From Daldinia sp. FL1419 (lineage: Eukaryota; Ascomycota; Sordariomycetes; Xylariales; Hypoxylaceae): DNA of 64,000 nt. This document shows positions 23,687-35,600 of this stretch, piece by piece; the stretch's first letter is position 1, and the number at the start of each line of letters is the position of its first letter. Under the pieces are notes generated by a model, which did not search any database, had not been told where the DNA came from, and saw nothing but the letters and a program-made list of their open reading frames with translations. The DNA lies in the NCBI GenBank assembly GCA_025201765.1, contig MU623342.1, forward strand, positions 124,001-188,000, written 5' to 3'. The translations under genes were made by a program, and so were the position numbers.

Positions 23687-24654
23687 GGGGGCTTGGGGGA
23701 TATTTTTGAGTTGTTGGGGTTTTCTGAAGACGGTCTTGTATAACTAGGTACCTACCTAGAGTTATAGCAATGGAATAGTGATACTAGACGAATACCTAGG
23801 TAGTTAGAGGTTGCCACTCTTTAGGCTTGGGTTTTTATGACAGCAAATATTTATATCTCGTAACTGCGCACTTTGATACATGTGCCTAGCAATAAACCAT
23901 CATGTTGGAAACAGTTTGTTCCTACCTACCTACCTCACGTACCTAGGTATCTCCCTTATCCAAGTAAATTACCAGTTCCCGGTCCCCTAAGGTACCACCA
24001 TAGTGTGGTTCCCGGAAATAAGTGGGGCATCGGGACCGTGCAATCCCGCCCCTCCCCCACCTTCCTCCGAAATCAAACTTATATACATCAATTGTAAACT
24101 GTTCTTCCGTCCAAAGAGGCTCGCAACTAACCGCTAGTCCGGTCCGCGACGGTGAGGTGGCCTTGTGGTATACAGTTACCTTCCTAGGACAGTAAAATCC
24201 CGGTCGCGGGGTTTTCGCAGGTCTCGGGCGCAAAGCCCCCTGAGATGGGTGGTTCGGTTCGGGCCCGAGGCTGAGCTTCTTGCCTGTTTCATTTTCAATG
24301 TTCAATTCTGTTTAGTATTGATTTTTTTTAGTATTACCTTTTAACTTAGTAGCTACCTACCTAGGTGCGTACCTAGGTAATCTACATTCAGGCCTAATCT
24401 AATAGATATGTTCTTTAGAATACTAAACCGGAGCTCAGGTTAGATGCACGGTGGTCTATTTGGCAATTCACCCGACAAGTTTATAGAATGAGATGAACAT
24501 TCTCGCTGTGAAGGCAATAGTATAGCATTTTCCCATATACCAAACAATTGCACGGTTCTGCGTCTTCTCTCGAAATAATATCCTATACAAATACATATTA
24601 TCCCTAAGTGCTACCAGTACCTTTAAGAAACACTCCCCTCCAAAAACATAACCC
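23687..24654. other. Intergenic with TACCTAGGTA-type repeats
   Basis: Holds the 3' flank of the Kex2-repeat gene and several copies of the ACCTAGGTA palindrome (23746-23760, 23921-23950 and 24353-24380). Nothing coding is supported. Confidence 0.5.
24353..24380. repeat. TACCTAGGTA palindromic repeat cluster
   Basis: Two overlapping ACCTAGGT palindromes in CTACCTACCTAGG/GTACCTAGGTAA context. The same word recurs in many gaps of this window and never inside an accepted exon. Confidence 0.6.
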
Positions 24655-24912
24655 TCAGAGAGTCTCCCCCAGCAGCTCCCACAGCCGACTAAGTAGTACC
24701 TCCCACTCTTCAAACCGAAATATCATTCCATACAAGATGCACGTGCCACAGAAGAGACTAAAGGCTGCACGGCCGAGATTGGACCAGACGTAAGGCGTGC
24801 GGGTTTCGAAGCGGAATAATATCATGTATGCCATGATTGTTATCAAGAGTATGGAAGTGGTTGCGCCTGCCGCAACAGATTCATAGATGAGGTCTTTCCT
24901 GGTTACTGGCAT
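24655..24912 (-). CDS. Possible small membrane protein
   Basis: An 85-residue frame with a real ATG and two hydrophobic stretches, about 18-34 (TSILLITIMAYMILF) and about 50-67 (AAFSLFCGTCILYGMIF), separated by a polar loop with several Arg. That pattern fits a two-pass membrane protein, but AT-rich DNA can produce it by chance. No homolog is recognised and no intron is evident. It could also be one exon of a longer gene. Confidence 0.35.
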   Translation of the reverse strand: MPVTRKDLIYESVAAGATTSILLITIMAYMILFRFETRTPYVWSNLGRAAFSLFCGTCILYGMIFRFEEWEVLLSRLWELLGETL

Positions 24913-26033
24913 TGCGTCTTTTGGTCGAGTGAAGGTCGGATTGTGTAGAGATATTGTTGAATAGAACGTAGTGCTTGTGTTACGGCAGCGAGAGAGTAAA
25001 GTTTTGGGAATGGCTTGATGTTCGGCTTGGTGTAGTTGAGGATGGGTTGTAAAAGATGTAGGAAATGGCTTAGTTGTGGTGAATTTTCGTTCCTATCCTG
25101 CCTACTATCTAGGGTATATTGAGTCATTGGGTCACTATATTGTTAAGCAAGTATAAGCAGGCCGGTATAGTTGACCGGCTGACGTCTTTCCTGTTGCAGC
25201 TAACGGCGAAGCATCTGTGGGCGATTCCTACAAAATTAATATCTCATGCCATTCGGGTTCAGCCGCAAGATAAGGGATTTCCATTAAATACGTCATCATA
25301 AATCCACCGACCTGGTTTCGTAAGGCGAGTACATTTCCCGGGGATTCAATGTGCTCCTGGATTCTGCATAGTCTCCCAACGGCCTTGCATGGATCTCGTA
25401 CGCCTCGAACTGAGTGTTGGGATCGTCATTCTGATCTTATTAACTATCTGTCAGATTCAAGCACAATAGAGAGGACGTAAAGATGATTAATAATAATAAT
25501 AATGGTTGTGTCTGTGCCTAAGAAAATCTACTGGTGTTGGTAATGCTGTTGGTGTTGGTTGGTGGCAATATCATTTGGGAGGATTTAATGCATCCAATAC
25601 CGGCAAACGCCTTGCAAATCTAGTATGTCTGGGGTATGATCTTCTAAGTCTTGGCATATAGGAAAACCTTCATGTCAAGAGGTCCGCGGTATTCTAATTG
25701 TAATGATCGACGTAGTTTAAAAATAGAGAATCCAGTCGATCAGTCTATTTACAGAGCCCACTTAACCGCGACATCTCCAACAGTTTTTTTTCCTCCACTA
25801 AACTAGTAAATATGAGCAGTTAGGTACTGATGAAGGATGACTAGAGAAGGAAATGGGTGCGTTTTGATGGTAACCAACAATGATGCTGAAGACATTCTCA
25901 TAGTCCAATGCCAATATATAGCCGACGTCTCTACGTGTTTCCAAGGGCACAAATGCGCGACGTCGGTCGTTCTATGCTAGACTCACCTTATACCAATTTT
26001 TAAAGTACCCCTTTCTTATTCGACACCGCTACT
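24913..26033. other. Intergenic, AT-rich
   Basis: Contains a short AAT/TAATAA microsatellite near 25485-25503 and a TGTTGG-rich patch near 25530-25565. The right end is the presumed promoter of the secreted-protein gene that starts at 26034. No gene supported. Confidence 0.45.
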
Positions 26034-27077
26034 ATGAAGTCCTTTGGTCTGTTACCCATCCTTGGCCTCTTAGGAGACTTGGTAGTTGCGCGGCCCTATC
26101 AAACGACAGAACTCTCAAAGCGCGTTACGGGAGATCTCAGTCCTTATCTCCCAGTCGACAAGCGGCTGGATGCCCCAAGATGGTGTATCATGCTTAGCAC
26201 CGCGCTGACCGTTATGAACGCAGCACCCGAGTACAAGGGTGAGATCTTGTACGCCGGCGCAGCGTATGCCATTGGTGGTCTTACTGCGTACGATGTCTGC
26301 ACGCACCTCTCTGACAACCGGGACTGCGCGAGGCTCGCATACCTCGTGGGCGACGTAGTTACCGTGATTGCGGAGGGGGTCATGCATCGCAAGGACTTAC
26401 CCCTTTATGGTAACCATAAAGCCAAGGAGGAGCTCAAAAGCCGCGATCTATTTCAACGAGACTGTACGAAAGCACCCAGCCTCTATTGCCCTATCATCAT
26501 TGCTCGAAACCAAGACCTACGGGTTTAAAAGTGCAGTGCATTTTAAGGAGTGGTTACTAACTCTGTCATAGTCGAAGAGAGACTCCTCCTACATAGACGA
26601 GACTTCGAATCTGTAAACGTTATGCCCATAGTCTCCCGAGCCGAAACCAGCGAGCCGTCTGAAACCAAAGTCCAAGTCCTCGGGTTGCGACACGAGAATG
26701 GTGACGCTGCCGATCACGAACTGACCATGCGCTCCGACATGACGGGTGTAGCTCGACTATCCATCCCAACCCGATCGGCGGATGGTACGCTAGAACGGCG
26801 GGGATCCGGGTACGACTTCCTAGTATCGTACAAGGCGTACAAGTACGACATGAGCACCCAGCCAGACGAGGACGGCATCAAAGCGGTTGCAGACGCCATC
26901 GGCAAAGACTGGGGCAGTCGGATGACGGACCATAAAGATTGGGCTCAGTACATCGTCGCGGCGCAGTTCGGATCTCAGTGGAGGATCAACTTTGACATTA
27001 TCCCCGAGTCAGGAGACAATTGGAACGAGCACGCTCAGAGCCAGGACGTCTGCGGAAGTGCCGAGTACAACTTTTAG
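26034..27077 (+). CDS. Secreted protein with dibasic processing sites, intron-containing
   Basis: The ATG at 26034 opens a signal peptide (MKSFGLLPILGLLGDLVVA), followed by dibasic sites at residues 29-30 (SKR) and 43-44 (DKR). The first frame stops at 26526-26528, and a second coding stretch in the same family style runs from 26572 to the stop at 27075-27077. A single intron 26410-26571 (GTAACC to CATAG) joins them in phase. An alternative with an extra exon at 26481-26530 is also in phase, so the middle is uncertain. Visible residues include DVCTHLSDNRDCARLAYLVG in the first part and an ending QDVCGSAEYNF. No family is recognised with confidence. Third codon positions are GC-rich as in the neighbouring secreted gene. 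Confidence 0.72.
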
Positions 27078-27575
27078 ATTGACGAGGCATCCCTGTACAA
27101 TACGCTGTTATTTGATGAGGTGGAATGTATGCATGTTCGTAAAGGCATCTTGTCACGTTTAGTATAGTACGTAGTACGTGTAGTATGTGTAGCATGTGTG
27201 GCCAAGTTATGGATGTGGAGAAGAAACGAGAGAAGCCGAGAAGTTTGTCCAAGAATAGAATGGAGAATAGAATAAAATGATCAGCACGAAGCCACTTCAT
27301 CGCGCCATGTCTTTAGAGTTTCAGCTGAATTTTAAGTTTCATTATAGCGTTAGTTAGGTAACGGTTAGTTATTAACCTAGATAGTTATGCTTATTCCGCA
27401 TCTAGGCTGATCATTTACTTTTAAGTACATGCAGTCAGTTAAGGGGCAGAATGGACGATCAGCTTATAAGCCTTTGGCTGAATGCCTTTTCTTTTTCGTT
27501 TTCTTACGCACTTTTAATCTTCTCTCTTATCGTAGGCTTTTTATTGAATCCGAAAATCATAAGGTCGCTGTCAAT
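27078..27575. other. Intergenic and 5' leader
   Basis: Holds the 3' flank of the secreted-protein gene, with short TAGTA/GTGTAG repeats near 27170-27200, and the presumed leader of the tubby-like gene. An in-frame ATG at 27429 exists but is judged upstream of the true start. Confidence 0.45.
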
Positions 27576-28475
27576 ATGGGCAACCCGAAAGAAGCCGGAG
27601 AGGAAGGTATATCACCACCGCCCTACACAGCGGTTGATACCGATGCACCTCCCGCTTCGCACAACGGCGAAGCGCCATCCTACGAAGCTATTTCCGGAGA
27701 AAGCAGCTCAGGCGAAGGTGTTATTTCCGGCATAAAGAACAGATTCCCGCAATCTCTGAACGCGTACTTCGAGAGGATGTTCATGTCGAAGGGATTCTAC
27801 TTGGGAGAGCACGCCGGGGTTCCGCTTTACATGGTGACGGGCTTGCAGTCCGGGTGGCTATCGAAATTGACGTTAGAGATGCGCGCCGGACCAAAAGATA
27901 CAGATCCTATCATCGCAACGGCAGCCCACGAGAAACGATGGAGCAGTGGAAAGCGCACCATCATTCAGATATTCCCCGACCCTGCCACCGACTCCGTCGA
28001 CTCTGCCGGCCCTTCAACGTCCGCAGGCGGATCGGGGTCTAGTTCTGGTACCCCGGTGGCCGCCAAAACCATCACCATGACACAACAGCACGAACGGACT
28101 CGCTTATGGTACGATATACCTATCGAAGTAGGCATAGGGAAAGAGTTACGAGAGGAAAACTTCCAGTGGCGGCGCACGAGGGGGAAAGAAGCCAAGGAGC
28201 TAGACAACTGGGGGGAAGGGTGGAAATTAGTGAGGCTGGAAGGGACAGAGGCGGGCCACGGCACAACAAGTGACGACAAAGAAGTTGTCGCGGTGTGGAC
28301 GCTCTACGGCGGCTTTAGCATGACCAAGTTCTGCAGATTCAGGTTCCTGGGTGCCGGTGCCACAGGGGTGCTTGGCGACACTTTCGCCATTGCCGCGCTC
28401 ATCAGCGGTTTGAAGATATGGTACCTCGAGTGGCTACAGCTAACTGCTACTAATGCTGCTGTTGCCACTTCTTGA
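27576..28475 (+). CDS. Tubby C-terminal-like / LURP-one-related protein
   Basis: Single exon, 299 residues from the ATG at 27576 (MGNPKEAGEEG). The frame is open upstream to an ATG at 27429, but that extension is hydrophobic and low in coding character. The N-terminus is acidic and Pro/Ser-rich with PPPY (14-17) and APSY (33-36), motifs that can bind WW domains of Rsp5-type ubiquitin ligases. The body alternates short beta-like stretches (GFYLGEHAGVPLYMVTG, LSKLTLEMRAG, KRTIIQIFP) with a Ser/Gly-rich loop at about 145-165. That layout fits fungal proteins of the tubby-C/scramblase-like fold. A hydrophobic segment near the C-terminus (TFAIAALISGLKIWYLEWLQL) could be a buried helix or membrane anchor. 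The fold assignment is by pattern only; the molecular role is unknown. Confidence 0.68.
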   Translation: MGNPKEAGEEGISPPPYTAVDTDAPPASHNGEAPSYEAISGESSSGEGVISGIKNRFPQSLNAYFERMFMSKGFYLGEHAGVPLYMVTGLQSGWLSKLTLEMRAGPKDTDPIIATAAHEKRWSSGKRTIIQIFPDPATDSVDSAGPSTSAGGSGSSSGTPVAAKTITMTQQHERTRLWYDIPIEVGIGKELREENFQWRRTRGKEAKELDNWGEGWKLVRLEGTEAGHGTTSDDKEVVAVWTLYGGFSMTKFCRFRFLGAGATGVLGDTFAIAALISGLKIWYLEWLQLTATNAAVATS

Positions 28476-31161
28476 GAGGAATTTGTATAGGATTATTTGA
28501 TGGTTGATGTTATTAGGTGTTCTCTGTGTTTATGGGAAAGATTTGAACTAAGATATGGCAATAGGCATTGAGCGTGGATTAATATCTCTATTATACAAAC
28601 CATTTGGCATATATATATATCTCTCTCATTAACTATGATTCTCTTTTCGTTTCTTACTTAATAAGTATAGAGTATAAGCATTCAGTATAGGAGGCCATTC
28701 TCGAATTACCAACGTATTCAGTATACGACGGAATCCTTTAATGTATTGAAATCTCATCATGTAGGTAAAGTCATAAAACGAGAAAAGAATCCCAACCGTC
28801 TAATCTCTAAGGAAAGGCGGCCTTCACTGCTAGCTGTGCCTCTCACCCCTGATATTCACATTTGACGATCTCATGCCGCCAATACGCATAACCGACAAAC
28901 GGGGTACTATAATTAAACAGCCGCAGATACGGCGTATTCAGGGACAGCCAATTGGATGGCGATACAGCCATCTTTATTCTGATCTTGGGTAACCAATCAA
29001 TAGCTTAGCTAAAGACCAACATCTGATACATATGGACCCTTAAACCGGCATTTGAACGAGGTAGATTTATTTATTAAGGAGACGCTAGTTACTCTTGGAA
29101 CTTTTGAGCTTTATCTCTTTCGTAATGGTTTCACCTCGACTCACCGCTGTATTTGGAGCTTTCGTATGAACCTAACAAGCGTAAAGCTACATAGCTATCA
29201 ACTAGGTCAATACCCTGTGCGACTTATACCTTTATGAGAAGTTACACATCATCGGTCTCTGGACTTGGTCTATAGGCATGGTCGTCTTGATGATGATAAA
29301 GTACATCCAATCTTTTATGCATAAGAAGATATATAGGAGGTCCAGAAATTGTAAGTAAAAATGCTTATGAATCTCAGGTAGTTTAACCCGCTAATGTTGT
29401 GTCTCTTGAGATATGTATATTACATACATCTTCAAATTAGACTCATCATCACTACAATGTGTGGGAGTCTCTCCCTCCCTTGTTTTTCATCTTTTCTTCA
29501 AAGTATTCAACCTCTTGATCTTTCAACCAGCCATGGCTTATAGCTTCTCGTAGCCTCTCGTAACCTCGGACGTAACTTCGTAATCTCGTAGCCTCGTAGC
29601 CTCGTAGCAGTATCGTAGCGGTATCGTAGCTATCGTAGCTATCGTAGCTATCATAGCTATCATGGCAAATAGCCTCATAACTAGAATCTGCCTGCCTGCC
29701 TGCGAGCTCGGAACGTACGTTCGTATGTACGATACGTGGGTACCTAGTATATATTCCCGTCTGCTTCCCATGTACATACCTCTCTTACAAGCTCCCGTAA
29801 ATATAATTTTTGTTTTAAAAAACAATTAAAAATCATTTTAAAAATGTTTAACATATAAATACTTGAAATCAATTTAATATATCAAAAACCTTCTTATTAT
29901 TCAATTATTTACCAAAACTCAAACATTACAATTAGGGGTTAAACTATCAAATTACAGTTAATCGACGGTTTACTGGAACCAACGCAACTTGATATGGAAG
30001 TCCCGTCCCCATCCCCATTCCCATCCCCCCCTGGGCACAACACCCCGCGATAGTGGATCCCTACCACTCACCCGCCGTCCCATTTCCTCACCCCCACGTA
30101 ACCCAACCCAACCCATCCATCCATCCACCCATCTCCCACCCACCCCTTGTATGCATCCCAAATAACCATTCCGCAAAACCAACCTAAACCTCCCCATCCC
30201 ATCCCAAGTACCGGCATGGCATATATTAAAACAAGCATAAGCGTCGCCGGGGACGAAGAAAAAAAAAAAAAAAACTACTCTAAATCACGGCAGCTAACCA
30301 GCTAGCCCATCGGTAATCTAAACATAGAATCTTCGTATCCGTACTCCCCAAATACCACCTACCTACGAAATACCTACGTACGAAACAGAGCAAGAAAAAA
30401 AAAAAAAAAAAAAAGCTCGGTCAAATTCATGAGCCGCACACGAAAATCCCCCGGAACGGCCAAGGGGAAAAAACGAATACCTAACAACAGCAATAGTTAA
30501 TAATAATAATAACTCCATCCCCTTCTCAATTGTTTAATTATTCCCTTCAAATTTAATTAACTTGTCAAACCATTACACAGATCTACTCGAATCCTTACGG
30601 CTATCTCACGTCAAACGTAACACGGCCATTAAACAAAACTCCTACAAATCTACAAATTCACAACAACGAAAAAAAAAAAAAAAAAAGGTTCCATCATCAC
30701 ACAATATTTTTCCTATCAACATAACCGCCGTAACCGACGCAAAGCGCAGACATGAATAATGGGCGGTACGCAATACCGTAACCCATCTTTCTTCTCATCT
30801 TCTCTAACCCCCATCTCATTGATTGATTGAACATATACACACACAAAGTAACAATCATCATCATCATCATTCCCAATCCAGCGAGGATGAGCCAACCAAC
30901 TATGACTTCTTCCTCTTCTGTGTGAGACGAGGTACCATCACCCCTCTGATCCCATTTTTCTCTTCGCGGGACGGAAGGGTCGTTGTGCCTCTATTATCAG
31001 AAGAAACAAAATTCCCTGCCCAACTCCCTATTTGAAAAAGAAGAAAGAATTTGCACTGTCTATTTTCCTTTTATACCCCTCCGTTGTGTTTATTTCCCTC
31101 TCTAATATAGCTTTTAAGAAAAGACCGCAAGATGTCAAGTTTGGAAGTGGGTTCGACCCTC
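28476..31161. other. Convergent intergenic region with simple repeats
   Basis: About 2.7 kb between the 3' ends of the tubby-like gene and the SDR gene. It contains a TATATA patch near 28605-28620, a CGTAGC-type minisatellite (29597-29664), an AT-rich segment (29815-29960), a C-rich CCATCCATCC run (30108-30135), and A-tracts near 30260, 30395 and 30670. No gene supported. Confidence 0.5.
29597..29664. repeat. CGTAGC minisatellite
   Basis: A left part of CTCGTAGC units (8 bp, about three copies) passes into ATCGTAGCT units (9 bp, about four copies), the last with CG changed to CA. This looks like slippage-generated tandem DNA in a gene-free gap. Confidence 0.7.
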
Positions 31162-32669
31162 TTAAGTAAGGGTGTAACCGCCGTCGACGCGGACGTCGGC
31201 TCCCGTCACGTATGCGCTGGCATCTGACAGCAGGAATGTGACGGGACCCATAAGATCAGCGGGTTGACCCATCTTACCCTGCGGGATGAGAGAGGTCCAC
31301 TGCTTCTTGAGGTCTGGCTTGTCGTCGAGAATCTTCTCGGTGCTATTTGCGGCATTTTATTAGTCGCTGTTGGATGCGATTCGGCCAAGTTTGACGACGC
31401 GAAAGTTAAGCAAGGGATGACGGTGGTACTTACAGAGCGGTCAACATGTAACCGGGGGAAATGCAGTTGACACGGATGCCGGCATGGGCCCACTCGACGG
31501 CGAGGGATGCGGCCAGATGTCGGACAGCGGCCTTGGCGGAGTTGTACGGACTGGAAAATGAAACTCGGTTAGCTTCGACCGTTGAAACAACACGACGCTC
31601 GGATATTGGGGAAAACTTACGCCTGAGGCTGAGGAACGTTGACGATGGCACCGGACATACTTCCGATGAAGACCATGCTTCCCGGGCTCTTGCGCTCCAT
31701 GAGGTGCTTGGCGACGGTGATAGCAAAGAGGTATGTACCATCGACGTTGACGCTCCACAGCTTGCGCATGCGGTCAATGGGGTAGTCGACAGCGTTGTAG
31801 TTCTCGGTGAAACCGGCGCTGGTGACGAGGTGGTCGATCTTTCCGTGCTCCTTGATGATCTCGTCAATGCAGCTCTGGACAGACTCGGCATCCGATACGT
31901 CGGCGTAATGAGCGGTGACCTTGGGCACTCTGGTGGCGCCGGGGTTCTCCTTGCGGAACACGTCAACCAGCTCGATAGCTTGGCGTTCGGCTTCTTCCTC
32001 TATTTTGTTGGGGATGAATTGTCAGCATTCGTCTCGGTCTGTTACAACTCACCGCAGATCTGCGGAGGCAATGTGGAAATTGACATAGGAAGTGGAGCGT
32101 GGGAGCGTGGGAGCGCGGGCCAGGGGCGACGGCGATGAGATGGCAAAGCAAAGCAAAATTGAAGCGAAGATTGCCAATTGTAGGTAAGGATTGGGAATTG
32201 GTCGAAGGGGAAGATATGGTATCCAAAGGGAAAAAAAAAAACAAAAAAAAAAAAAAAAAAACTCACTGTTCATGTCGACAATTGCCAGGTTGGCACCACT
32301 GATAACCATGCCTTGACCCATGACAAGTCCGAGACCACGAGCACCACCGGTAACCACGCCGACCTTGCCCTCGAGGGAGAAGGAGGCGAGAGTGCGCTTC
32401 ATGTGGAAACCACCACGGCCTTGGACGGGGGCAGAGGAAGGAAGGGCGTCTTCCTCGGGGTACTCGACGGTGATGCTGTCGTCTGTACGGGCGAATGCAC
32501 CGGGAGGAGGCGTAGGCATCTTCTTGTCCTTGTTATCTGCGTTGTTAAGAGGGTTGTTGTTGTTGTGGATGTAAGCTGCGCTAGCAGGGAGAGCTGATCG
32601 AGGAGCAGCAGCTCTGGCAGAGGCACCGACAGCTCGTGCCGAGGCGCGGAGTAGGTTTCGCGACAACAT
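31162..32669 (-). CDS. NAD(P)-dependent short-chain dehydrogenase, polyol/ketose type
   Basis: Four exons (32267-32669, 31621-31999, 31434-31550, 31162-31342) total 1080 nt, 359 residues. The cofactor motif TGGARGLG is at 107-114, the catalytic Ser near 250 in GSMSG, and Tyr263 and Lys267 in PYNSAK. The end, VRVDGGYTLT, is a classic SDR terminus. Overall it resembles fungal sorbose-reductase, arabinitol-dehydrogenase and L-xylulose-reductase enzymes that interconvert sugar alcohols and ketoses; the exact substrate cannot be told. Residues 1-50 are rich in Arg, Ala and Ser with no acidic residue before position 44, a strong mitochondrial presequence. Met51 (MPTPPPGAFARTDD) begins the part common to the family, so a second start could give a cytosolic form. 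Intron 1 is unusually long (267 nt), with T-runs and nested splice signals. Confidence 0.9.
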
Positions 32670-35600
32670 TGTGAGTGAGATATGTGATGTATAAGTTGAG
32701 GATAAAGGGAGTTATTTATATATAAAGAGTAGGATGTTATGGATAAGAAGTGAGAAGGAGGATGAGTATGTGTCGAGTATGTGTCGAGTATGTGTCGATG
32801 TTGTCAAGTCAAGTGCTGAATAGGAATTGAGTTGCCAGATAAGTGAGACCGAGCTTCAGTTTGCACAGGTTGACGATTTGGATTAGGACTGTGTCAGCAA
32901 ATGACGTATGCGGGCTTCTACCGTCAAAATAGAGCTCTATACCGCTTTTGAGTGTAAAAGAGAATCAATGTTTTGGAAGCAATTCACTTGCAATTGGGAA
33001 CCGTCTTGGGTTTTAAAGACGGAGGATGTGAGAGATAAAAGGAGGGAAAAATTCAGACCGACAGGAAAATCATTGGTAAAGAGCCTGGGAACACACGAGA
33101 GAGTGGGAAAAACTAAACCACCGCCCAGGAGGTCAGGGGACCGGAAAACTCACGATCTTCCTCGGACGCTCACTAACAATAAATTTTTTTTTCTCTTGGG
33201 CTTCTTCGCCTTCTCCAGCCTTTGACGATCTATACCCCACTGGCTCTTAGCACATGCGGTACCTATCTTACGGCGTTGTACTGCGTACCTCCTATACCTA
33301 TAAGTCTTCTATAGGTACATCTTATAGGTACATCCTTAGCGTAACGGGTACTACTTAGGGTACTATGCAACTGCGTAACACCTGTGTGTGTGAGTCCAAG
33401 CTTCCCTTAACACCCCTTTCCCCCCCTTCGGTTCTCCCCTAGTGGAGGGTTGGAGGGGTAGTACGATTAAGCTTAGGTGACTTTTAGGTGCTTTTAGGTG
33501 GGGACTAGACTCTGTAAGGCCCATTCTAGACTTGTCAAGACTAACGAGTTAGTGTGGCTAGACCAAGTCCGTCCTTGTTCCTTCATAGCTTTTCACGGTC
33601 TATCTGGTGATATGAGCTGCTGAAAAGTTGTCTGCCCATTCGTATTATGCAGAAGGCTACGCACATCCCGCATCATGTGTACTGGATGTATGTGCGTAAA
33701 ATGGTAATGTACCTAACGTATGTACAATACATGATGTACATCCAACCTAGAAAACATAATCCATTAGGTGCATGCCCGCTATGACGGTACATGCATGTAC
33801 GTATATCCATAATCGTATACTTGTACCACTTATACCGAAGCACGAAAAGAACAAAAAGAACCTCGCTGCCCTCGAAATAATCGGAAACAGCTCAACAGCC
33901 AATGCAATGCTACATGTGGCCGTTGCCCAGATCATTCTGCGTCCCGAGTTTCTCAAAGCTCTCAACCAGGACGCCAGGACGCCAGGATCCATTGCCAGGA
34001 TATTTTCAGAACCTTGGAAGTGCAGAAGTGCGGCCCCGCAAAATACCCAGAACTTTGAGCCAAGCGAGCAAAAGCTAGCAGGTAAGAGCTTTCCACAGTT
34101 ACAACTTTTATATAGATTACCTACCTAGGTACCTACCTACATAGGTATTTCATCGTATTGTACAATACAATACCTAGGTAGGTACCGTATGTATTCAAGT
34201 ATTGCACTTATCATTACATCCTACCCTCTAGCAGCTATCTAGCATTACTAGTAATGCACTACCTAAATTGCAACCCACATCAGTGGGAGAACGCCCCCCG
34301 GGAATGGGTAGCCAACAGGAATACCCGCCTACGCCGTACACGTAGCGTAGCGTAGTAAAGGGGAAGAAAAAAAAAAAGAAAGAAAGAAAAATAAGAGGAC
34401 ATGGGGGAACAAATTAGTACGCGGACCTAAAAGGGGATAACATAGGTTGAATACCGGTTTCCGCTGAACGATAGTTATTGAAAATACAGCCGCCTTTTTT
34501 TCTTTTTGCTCTAGGTTAGATTATACGACTTCCCGTCCTTCCCCCATCGGAAACCGGAGCCAATTTCCATGTTCGTGGGATTTGCTATCGCTAACTTTAC
34601 CCTGCCCTGTCTTATCCCGTCCTATGACCTATTTTCTTTGCTCTTTTATTATTTATTATTTAATTTTTTTAACACCATCTTATGATTGTCGGAGGTCTCC
34701 CGTGTCTTGCCATTGTCACCGCAAACTGGGCTTTTTCTTTTGCCATTTTTGCCCTTGTCGATTGTAGATCCGAGTACTGTTCGAGTTTAGTTTCTGAGCC
34801 TCCCCGAACTTCTAACAGCGCATCCAAAATGCATAATGATAACACCATTTCTCTTGACCTTACTGATTCATTCGTCGCGTGTCATTTTGGAACTTGTTCT
34901 TTGTTGAGTAATGCCACCCTGACCCAAATTATATTACTCAGCCCGTCTTCAGGGGTCCCTAGGTATTCTTAGGTTGGCATTGTAGACATTTTCGGTTCAT
35001 AGTAGAGCCGCACTCCTCCGCCTCCGATGTTCCGAGGTCACGATGGTTGCAAATATTCTTCCCACTTTCCCATCCTCCCACGCTTAGAAATAGCTTGTCT
35101 TCTTTCGTTGTTAGTACTCAATGTACCACCCGCGAGCACGATGTCTAGCGCGGGGGGGTTGAGCCCTACCCCGGCCTTGAGGCTTTTTCTTGTCACACGA
35201 GTCCAGGGTAAGCTTTGGTCTCACGATAGCTTCCAAGCTTTCCCCAGTGCCCCCAGTATCCCGTGCCCGCAAAGAGATTGCGTCAAATAAATTATTACGT
35301 TTCTTTTATTGTTTTCCCCTTGAAAAGCTAACCATGGATACTAAGCGAGTCTTGTATTACATTATACCTATGATAAGACATATATTGATTCCCACCCTCC
35401 CTTCCGTTTTTCATTGCACGTTTCTTGTTCTCTAGTCGGCTGCACATTTCTGCAAGTAGCTCCTCTGGTAGCTCTAGTGGTAGCTCCAGTGGATTCCAGC
35501 ACCACACGGTCGACAGCAAAAATGATTAAAAGAAGAAAAAAATCCCGCGAAGAGTGTCGACCCCGCTAGAAACGCGTGATTTCCGAAGAAAGACTGCATA

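Noticed and set aside
27429..27575. Upstream start for the tubby-like protein
   Set aside because: The added 49 residues are hydrophobic and unlike the rest, and MGNPKEAGEEG begins the well-patterned part.
32908..33225. 105-codon frame with an ATG
   Set aside because: Lys/Arg-rich with no domain, located in the SDR upstream region and ending in a T-tract-encoded Phe run.
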